A stretch of DNA of 20,074 nucleotides. Origin: Candidatus Cloacimonadota bacterium. GTDB lineage: Bacteria > Cloacimonadota > Cloacimonadia > Cloacimonadales > Cloacimonadaceae. The position numbers were made by a program, and so were the translations under genes. How positions within the stretch are numbered: position 1 is the stretch's first letter; every line of letters starts with the position of its first letter. Below, piece after piece: positions 15,523 to 20,074 of the stretch. The DNA lies in contig JAEWNJ010000042.1 of assembly GCA_023392795.1 (NCBI GenBank), positions 1-20,074 on the forward strand. The letters run 5' to 3'. The notes beneath the pieces are model-generated. The model did not search any database. It saw only the letters and a program-made list of their open reading frames with translations, and had not been told where the DNA came from.

Positions 15523-16536
15523 TTATTTCACAATCACGAATTCGATGCGGCGGTTTTCTGCTCTGCCGGCTTCAGTGTTGTTGTCAGCGATAGGTTTGGC
15601 GGGACCAAAGCCTTTTGTAGCAATGCGTTCAGCAGCAATGTTCTTGCTCACAAGGTATGCTTTAACGGATTCCGCGCGTTGCAGCGAGAGGCGATTGTTC
15701 AATTCCAGGCTGCCGGTGTTATCGGTATGTCCGTGAATTTCCACATTTACCTTGGGGCTGTTTATCATAGCCTTGGCCACGTCGTCCAGGATCATTTGAG
15801 CTTCATTGGTCAGCTTGGCACTACCGACTTCGAACTGTACCCCACTGAGAGTAAAATTCTGTTCCATGCTGATCTTATTGCGCAGCAGACGGCTGTGAAG
15901 CTCGGAAGCTACCTTCTTGGACGTCATTTTAGCTTCTTTCCCACCGAAAGTGTAACCAATGCCGAGGAATGGCATAAGATACGATTCTGATACATTCTTC
16001 TCCACGAGGTCAAGCTTGTCAGAATTGGCAAAAACATACTGCGCACCCAGATCAAGATTGACATTCCACTTACTGAGCAGTGATACACCCAAAGCAGCGG
16101 TAGGAGCGCTAAGGCTGATGCCATCATCTTTCCCGAAATTGGCTTCACTATCGTGATGAACCACACCAAAACCCAATTGCGCAAAAGGTGAAATGCGCTT
16201 CACAGCTGCGTCCTGGAAATGAAGAGAGAGCTTCTCCGATACCGGACGAAGCTTCACCATTACGTCTCCACCGATAAGTGTGGATTCGAAATCCGCAAGA
16301 CCTTCTTCCCCCTCCATTTTTGTATAGTAGGGATATACGCCAAGGCTAAGGTAATCCAATAGCCAGGCTTCGTAATTGATTCCGCCCATAAGTTGTAATG
16401 CATTCTCTTCGTCAATGTCGGCAAAAGGCATGTTTACCCCGCCTCGAATACCCACAGTGTGTTCAATGGCGTTGGCCGCGCCAACCCAGAAAAGCACGAT
16501 AGCAAAAGCTAATAGTAACTTTGAACTGCTATTCAT
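15523..16536 (-). CDS. OmpA-family outer membrane protein
   Basis: The 337-residue protein has a signal peptide (MNSSSKLLLAFAIVLF, cleavage likely after AANA at residue 23). An N-terminal region of about 180 residues with alternating beta-strand pattern fits an eight-strand barrel (HTVGIRGGVNMPF, LSLGVYPYYTK, PFAQLGFGVVHHD, MPFLGIGYTFGG). A C-terminal OmpA peptidoglycan-binding domain follows (VQFEVGSAKLT to RRIEFVIVK, about 230-337) with HGHTDNTG and LSLQRAESV carrying the Asp and Arg ligands. It should link outer membrane and cell wall. The start at 16536 is chosen because AAGGAGA (16541-16547) precedes it at good spacing and the signal peptide begins there; the frame stays open to 16800 but that extension is not coding in character. 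The gene is monocistronic, with its own promoter and terminator. Confidence 0.93.
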   Translation of the reverse strand: MNSSSKLLLAFAIVLFWVGAANAIEHTVGIRGGVNMPFADIDEENALQLMGGINYEAWLLDYLSLGVYPYYTKMEGEEGLADFESTLIGGDVMVKLRPVSEKLSLHFQDAAVKRISPFAQLGFGVVHHDSEANFGKDDGISLSAPTAALGVSLLSKWNVNLDLGAQYVFANSDKLDLVEKNVSESYLMPFLGIGYTFGGKEAKMTSKKVASELHSRLLRNKISMEQNFTLSGVQFEVGSAKLTNEAQMILDDVAKAMINSPKVNVEIHGHTDNTGSLELNNRLSLQRAESVKAYLVSKNIAAERIATKGFGPAKPIADNNTEAGRAENRRIEFVIVK

Positions 16537-16565
16537 GATGTCTCCTTTGTGTTTGTTATTATTAT

Positions 16566-16595
16566 CAAATCTAAACAAAATTGGACGTTTGGCAA
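16566..16595 (-). promoter_or_regulatory. Bacteroidota-like promoter for the OmpA-family gene
   Basis: On the - strand, TAGATTTG (16573 to 16566) matches the Bacteroidota -7 consensus TAnnTTTG exactly. A TTG (16595 to 16593) lies 19 nt upstream, the spacing expected for the -33 element. Transcription would start near 16559, leaving a short leader that contains the AAGGAGA ribosome binding site. A GATAAT further downstream could instead be a sigma-70 -10 box but has no -35 partner at 17 nt. Confidence 0.5.
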
Positions 16596-16742
16596 GGAAT
16601 ATCTTTATCAAGACATAGCTTGCCCCAGAGTGTTGACGATAGATTCTCCCCTCCCCTCTGTTCCGAGAATAGCCGTCGGCATCATAAACCTGTAGCCTCC
16701 ACCCGCATTCTGGATATACTTTATGTATCATTAACACAGCAT

Positions 16743-16746
16743 GGAG
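16743..16746 (+). promoter_or_regulatory. Ribosome binding site that decides the flavin reductase-like start
   Basis: GGAG lies within the first codons of the longest frame (ATG 16741) and 9 nt upstream of ATG 16756, with a second ATG at 16759. No other purine-rich site precedes 16741, so the shorter start is favoured. Confidence 0.55.
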
Positions 16747-16755
16747 AAAAGCCTG

Positions 16756-17229
16756 ATGATGAAACAATCCAACCTCCCCGAAGCCTACGCAATGGCGCAC
16801 CTCCCCTCAAAAGTATGCCTGGCAGTAACTCAGAAACCGGACGGCAATTTCAATTTGATCACCTTGGAGTGGTTTATGCGAACCTCCATCCAGCCTCCGA
16901 TGTTCGCCATTTCGGTGGGACATTCCAGATATTCCCACGAGTGCCTGCAGGATGTACGCTACTTCAATCTGGTATTCCCCAGCCCCAGTCTGAAATCGCT
17001 ACTGTCCCTCTCCGGTTCACAGAGTGGCCGGGACATCGATAAATTCACAGCTGGAGAGGTGAACTGGTTCCCGGGTAAGCTGCATAAACTGCCCATCCTC
17101 AGTGATGCCATTGCCTGCTTTGAATGCGAGATCGTTACTCAAGTGAAAAGCGGAGATCATACGATCTTTGTGGGAGAAGTGAAGTACAGCTGGAAGGATG
17201 AGGAAAAAGAACTGTTTTACTATCATTGA
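16756..17229 (+). CDS. Flavin reductase-like domain protein (FMN-binding split barrel)
   Basis: The protein (157 residues from 16756, 162 from 16741) resembles the flavin reductase-like FMN-binding split-barrel family. AHLPSKVCLAVTQKPDGNFNLITLEWFMRTSIQPPMFAISVG is the characteristic N-terminal block, in which the backbone around the T-S-P/Q-P-P turn usually holds FMN. YSHECLQDVRYFNLVFPS, then IACFECEIVTQVKSGDHTIFVGEVKY, complete the fold. Members are NAD(P)H:flavin reductases or FMN-binding electron-transfer proteins; the exact reaction cannot be told. The frame opens at ATG 16741, but GGAG at 16743-16746, 9 nt before ATG 16756, makes 16756 the better start. It lies 97 nt upstream of iorA on the same strand with no terminator between, so cotranscription is possible. 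Confidence 0.85.
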   Translation: MMKQSNLPEAYAMAHLPSKVCLAVTQKPDGNFNLITLEWFMRTSIQPPMFAISVGHSRYSHECLQDVRYFNLVFPSPSLKSLLSLSGSQSGRDIDKFTAGEVNWFPGKLHKLPILSDAIACFECEIVTQVKSGDHTIFVGEVKYSWKDEEKELFYYH

Positions 17230-17326
17230 GATCGTATGCTGAACTCATCCAAGAAATTAACTTGACGAATCAGTACAATCCCAAGAAACTGCAAGGCAAA
17301 GTCATATCGCTATCCTGCAAGAGGAT

Positions 17327-18982
17327 ATGGCTACCCAAACTGATGATTTATACGAAAAAAAAGATATAAGGAGTCTCACCTTGGAAAAATTGATGCTTTT
17401 GGGCGACGAAGCCCTCGCACAGGGAGCCCTGGATGCCGGTATATCAGGCTTTTACGGATACCCGGGCACACCTTCCACCGAGATCATTGAGTACGTACAA
17501 AAATCAAAACAAGCTGAAGAGCAGAAGGTTCACCGTACCTGGTCTTCCAATGAGAAAACAGCCACCGAAGCAGCTCTGGGAATGAGTTACTCTGGGAAAA
17601 GAACCATGGTAACCATGAAGCATGTGGGTCTGAATGTGGCCGCCGATCCTTTCATGAATTCAGCAATGACTGGAGCTCATGGAGGTTTGATCATCACTGT
17701 GGCCGACGATCCTTTCATGCACTCATCTCAGAATGAGCAGGATTCCCGGTATTATGGCCATTTCGCCATGATCCCCGTATTGGAACCCTCAAATCAGCAA
17801 GAATGCTACGATATGGCATTCTATGGCTTTGAGCTTTCGGAACGTTACCATATCCCGGTAATGATCCGCCTTACCACCAGGCTCTCCCATTCCCGCAGCG
17901 GAGTATTGCGACGCAGTCCGCTTCAGCAAAAGGAATTGAACAAGCCCGATGATCTGATGCAATTCATGCTACTACCAGCAATCGCCAGAAAGAAGTATAA
18001 GAAGCTCATTCAAATGCAAAAAGACTTTGAGCAGGAATCAGTAGAAAGCAAGTTCAATAGCTTCTTCCTGGAAGCCGCGGACTATACCAAAGGCATCATT
18101 AGCACCGGACTTGCTTACAACTATCTGCGGGAGGTTTTTGGTGATAACCCGATCCCCTATCCTGTGATCAAGATCTGTCAGTATCCCTTGCCCATGGAGC
18201 AGATCCATGCCATTTATGACAAATGCGAAAGCCTGTACATCTTTGAGGAAGGAATGCCGATCGCCGAAGAACTGATCAAAGGTGCGAACTTCAAGGGGAC
18301 AAAGGCCATCCATGGCAGATTGGACGGCACTCTGGATCGCGATGGCGAATTGAATCCGAATAAAATAGCCAAGGCGCTGGGAATGCCCGATACCTACGGT
18401 AGCGATGTCCCCGAAGTGGTGACTGGCCGTCCGCCTGCACTTTGTGTTGGCTGCCCTCACGCCGATAGCTACCTGGCTCTCAATGAAGCCGTGAAAGAAT
18501 ATGGCAGAGGGCATGTATTCAGCGATATCGGATGCTATACGCTGGGATTTATGCCTCCTTACAATGCCATCAACTCCTGCGTCGATATGGGCGCATCTAT
18601 AACCATGGCAAAAGGCGCTGCCGACAGCGGACTCTTCCCCGCCATCGCAGTGATTGGTGATAGCACTTTCACCCACAGCGGATTAACCGGCTTGTTGGAT
18701 TGCATCTATGACAAGGCAAACGTCGTGATCGTGATCTTGGATAACTCCACCACTGGAATGACCGGAGGTCAGGATTACACTGCCTTTGGTAAACTGGAAC
18801 AGATTTGTCTGGGGCTCGGCGTGGAGAAAGAGCATATCCGCACCTTTGTCCCCTTCAAAAAGAACTTCGATGAAATGGTGCAGATCTACAAGGAAGAGAT
18901 CGCCCATGCAGGAGTCTCGGTGATCATCCCCAAACGCGAATGCGTTCAAACCCTGAAGCGTAAGCACAAAATGGAGGCCTAA
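17327..18982 (+). CDS. iorA: Indolepyruvate:ferredoxin oxidoreductase, alpha subunit, lacking the ferredoxin domain
   Basis: IorA catalyses the thiamine-diphosphate-dependent oxidative decarboxylation of aryl pyruvates to aryl-CoA with IorB, feeding electrons to ferredoxin; it works in anaerobic aromatic amino-acid breakdown. The N-terminal pyrimidine-binding domain shows LGDEALAQGALDAGISGFYGYPGTPSTEI. PPALCVGCPHADSY (Cys373, Cys376) and the ThDP/Mg domain (DIGCYTLG, GDSTFTHSG from about 444, VILDNSTTGMTGGQ to about 482) follow. The usual C-terminal two-cluster ferredoxin domain is missing: the protein ends soon after PKRECVQTLKRKHK at 551 residues, and no CxxCxxCxxxCP pattern occurs. The ATG at 17327 has AAGAGG only 2 nt away; TTG at 17381, which begins LEKLMLLGDEA, has a textbook AAGGAG 7 nt upstream and may be the real start. 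iorB starts directly after the stop. Confidence 0.93.
   Translation: MATQTDDLYEKKDIRSLTLEKLMLLGDEALAQGALDAGISGFYGYPGTPSTEIIEYVQKSKQAEEQKVHRTWSSNEKTATEAALGMSYSGKRTMVTMKHVGLNVAADPFMNSAMTGAHGGLIITVADDPFMHSSQNEQDSRYYGHFAMIPVLEPSNQQECYDMAFYGFELSERYHIPVMIRLTTRLSHSRSGVLRRSPLQQKELNKPDDLMQFMLLPAIARKKYKKLIQMQKDFEQESVESKFNSFFLEAADYTKGIISTGLAYNYLREVFGDNPIPYPVIKICQYPLPMEQIHAIYDKCESLYIFEEGMPIAEELIKGANFKGTKAIHGRLDGTLDRDGELNPNKIAKALGMPDTYGSDVPEVVTGRPPALCVGCPHADSYLALNEAVKEYGRGHVFSDIGCYTLGFMPPYNAINSCVDMGASITMAKGAADSGLFPAIAVIGDSTFTHSGLTGLLDCIYDKANVVIVILDNSTTGMTGGQDYTAFGKLEQICLGLGVEKEHIRTFVPFKKNFDEMVQIYKEEIAHAGVSVIIPKRECVQTLKRKHKMEA
17368..17373 (+). promoter_or_regulatory. Shine-Dalgarno site pointing to an alternative iorA start
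   Basis: AAGGAG is followed after 7 nt by an in-frame TTG at 17381. Translation from there would give MEKLMLLGDEA, close to where IorA homologues usually begin. It competes with ATG 17327, whose AAGAGG site is spaced only 2 nt. Confidence 0.55.
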
Positions 18983-19552
18983 ATGAAGAAAGATATTATA
19001 CTTGCGGGAGTAGGAGGTCAGGGTATCCTGACCATCGCCACCATTTTGGGTCATGCCGCCCTAAATCGCGGATGGCAGATGAAACAAGCTGAGGTTCACG
19101 GGATGAGCCAGCGCGGAGGCGATGTGCAAAGCCACCTTCGGCTGTCGGATAGCGAGATCTGGAGCGATCTGATCCCTCTGGGACAAGCAGATATGATCTT
19201 CTCGGTCGAGCCCATGGAAGCTTTGCGCTATCTACCCTACCTGCACAGTGAGGGATGGATAATTACCAACTCCACTCCTTTCAAAAACATCCCGAATTAC
19301 CCCGACGATGAGAAAGTCTATGCAGCCATCAAAGCGATTAAGAACCACATGCTGTTCAACGCCGATGCCATCGCCATAGAAGTGAATGCAAGACGCTCCA
19401 TGAACATAGTGGTATTGGGCGCAGCTATAAGTAAGCTGGGATTTGGTGGCGAGGAAATCGAAAATAGCATTAAGAGCATCTTTGCCAGAAAGGGTGATAA
19501 CGTGGTGGAAGCCAATATCAATGCCCTGAGAGCAGGGATGAATATTGTTTAA
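18983..19552 (+). CDS. iorB: Indolepyruvate:ferredoxin oxidoreductase, beta subunit
   Basis: IorB is the gamma-type (POR_G-like) subunit that completes the IorAB enzyme. The 189-residue protein begins KKDIILAGVGGQGILTIATILGHAAL, the family's nucleotide-like glycine loop, followed by VHGMSQRGGDVQSHLRLS, the highly conserved block found in IorB and the gamma domain of pyruvate:ferredoxin oxidoreductases, and NIVVLGAAISKLGF. Length is normal for a stand-alone subunit. GGAGG at 18973-18977, inside the end of iorA, gives a 5-nt spaced ribosome binding site, and the ATG follows the iorA stop without a gap, so the two subunits are translated together. A strong terminator lies about 40 nt after the stop. 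No ferredoxin-like cysteine motif is present here either. Confidence 0.94.
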   Translation: MKKDIILAGVGGQGILTIATILGHAALNRGWQMKQAEVHGMSQRGGDVQSHLRLSDSEIWSDLIPLGQADMIFSVEPMEALRYLPYLHSEGWIITNSTPFKNIPNYPDDEKVYAAIKAIKNHMLFNADAIAIEVNARRSMNIVVLGAAISKLGFGGEEIENSIKSIFARKGDNVVEANINALRAGMNIV

Positions 19553-19591
19553 CCAGACTGCTTCAGGGTGATATACCCTAGCCAATAAATG

Positions 19592-19625
19592 AACCCGCGG
19601 TCACGAAGGCCGCGGGTTTTCTTTA
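19592..19625 (+). terminator. Strong intrinsic terminator after iorAB
   Basis: AACCCGCGG (19592-19600) and CCGCGGGTT (19610-19618) form a GC-rich 9-bp stem with a 9-nt loop, followed by TTTTCTTT on the + strand. On the - strand the stem is followed by CATTTATTGG, so it may also end transcripts of the converging gene at the right edge. Confidence 0.9.
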
Positions 19626-19642
19626 TCAATTAAGATCAGAAT

Positions 19643-20074
19643 CTAGAATGACTTTTCCAGAAGAGTCAGATCAACCTGTTCGGCAAGTGCTTTCAGATCT
19701 TCAGGGCTCTTGACGTCTTCACCGCTTACTATCACGGATAACTTGGTACCTACGCTGATGGTAAGAGATCCAGAATTGTTCTCCCGATCATAATCAAGAG
19801 TACCGGTATAACCCTTTACCCGAACTTGTGAGGTGCCGGTAGCCATGCCGCCAAACATTGCTGCCAGTCCGCTCATCAGATTACCAGCCTGCCCGACTGC
19901 TCCGCCCATGGTGATAGATAGATCAAATGTAGCTTCGCCTTTGCTGTAATGCCCCATCGCAGCTACTGAATTGGCACTGCCGATGATGGCACCCGCCTGT
20001 CCCAGAGAGCTGGCTTCTTTACTTTCGAAAGTGAAGTCCTTTGGCTTTTCAGGGATGTGCTTCAGTAAATCCTC
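19643..20074 (-). CDS. Unrecognised protein, C-terminal part, running off the right edge
   Basis: The frame is open through the window edge, so the ATG at 19957 is internal and at least 143 residues are visible. The edge part reads DLLKHIPEKPKDF, followed by a small-residue-rich region with SLGQAGAIIGSANSVAAMG and GGAVGQAGNLMSGLAAMFGGMATG. A beta-strand-rich end follows (VRVKGYTGTLDYDRENNSGSLTISVGTKLSVIVSG) and a short helix ending VDLTLLEKSF. The alanine/glycine pattern could be two amphipathic segments rather than true membrane helices. I cannot assign a family or function. It converges on iorB, with the terminator at 19592-19625 between them. Confidence 0.75.
   Translation of the reverse strand, partial: EDLLKHIPEKPKDFTFESKEASSLGQAGAIIGSANSVAAMGHYSKGEATFDLSITMGGAVGQAGNLMSGLAAMFGGMATGTSQVRVKGYTGTLDYDRENNSGSLTISVGTKLSVIVSGEDVKSPEDLKALAEQVDLTLLEKSF

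Noticed and set aside
16537..16800. N-terminal extension of the - strand OmpA-family frame, giving a 425-residue protein
   Set aside because: The extension has no coding character, overlaps the promoter-like elements and the flavin reductase-like gene start, and lies upstream of a strong ribosome binding site and signal peptide that begin at 16536.
16581..17042. 153-codon + strand frame overlapping the flavin reductase-like gene
   Set aside because: Out of frame with the recognisable domain and no start signal; the overlapping frame has the family match and codon structure.
17154..17237. Short inverted repeats AGATC/GATCT and ATACGATC/GATCGTAT at the end of the flavin reductase-like gene
   Set aside because: Mostly inside coding sequence, short, and without a T-run; probably chance.
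17260..17326. TTGACG and TACAAT as sigma-70 promoter boxes upstream of iorA
   Set aside because: The two boxes are only about 8 nt apart, far too close, and no alternative partner box is found at 16-18 nt.
18038..18676. 212-codon open frame on the - strand
   Set aside because: Lies wholly antisense to iorA, has no ribosome binding site or recognisable domain, and its composition is what the complement of iorA codons would give.
1..20074. CRISPR arrays, tRNA or rRNA genes, insertion sequences or phage modules
   Set aside because: No regularly spaced direct repeats, no tRNA-like cloverleaf or rRNA sequence, and no transposase, integrase or phage structural motifs were seen in any frame.

Overview
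The window looks like an ordinary chromosomal segment of a Gram-negative, probably strictly anaerobic bacterium. Outer-membrane export, Lol-type lipoproteins and OmpA-domain proteins indicate a diderm cell. Indolepyruvate:ferredoxin oxidoreductase genes point to anaerobic amino-acid metabolism. Protein style and one promoter that fits the Bacteroidota -33/-7 pattern suggest the FCB group; Candidatus Cloacimonadota is my best guess, but this is an inference that a marker-gene search would have to confirm.

Region 1 (left edge to about 14.5 kb, + strand) is one long, tightly packed exopolysaccharide operon of 13 visible genes. Gaps are 58 nt or less and many stop/start codons overlap, and the operon continues off the left edge. 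In order: a GT4-GT26 fusion glycosyltransferase; a phosphoglycosyl transferase that would start the lipid-linked glycan; a STAS-domain regulator; a three-part protein (nucleotidyltransferase-like, hexapeptide helix, degenerate phosphoglycosyl transferase); a pol-beta-type nucleotidyltransferase; an alkaline-phosphatase-superfamily phosphodiesterase; a Wzz/Wzc-like co-polymerase with a degenerate ATPase domain; a Wza-like export lipoprotein; a Wzy/O-antigen-ligase-like protein; a small membrane protein of unknown function; a GT4 glycosyltransferase; a PEGA-OmpA lipoprotein; and a Wzx-type flippase. Together they form a complete Wzx/Wzy-dependent route: lipid-linked priming, sugar addition, flipping, polymerisation, chain-length control and outer-membrane export. 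The unusual parts are the STAS protein, the pseudo-enzyme fusion, and the nucleotidyltransferase/phosphodiesterase pair.

Region 2 (about 14.5-15.3 kb) has a likely operon terminator, then a 395-nt gene-free stretch rich in stem-loops, then an orphan 145-residue gene of unknown function whose leader carries a long G.U-compensated hairpin.

Region 3 (15.3-16.6 kb, - strand) is a single OmpA-family outer-membrane protein gene with its own promoter, a strong Shine-Dalgarno site and a UUCG-capped terminator.

Region 4 (16.7-19.6 kb, + strand) holds a flavin-reductase-like gene followed by iorA and iorB, closed by a strong terminator. This IorA has no C-terminal ferredoxin domain. Region 5 (right edge, - strand) is the C-terminal part of an unrecognised protein that converges on the same terminator.
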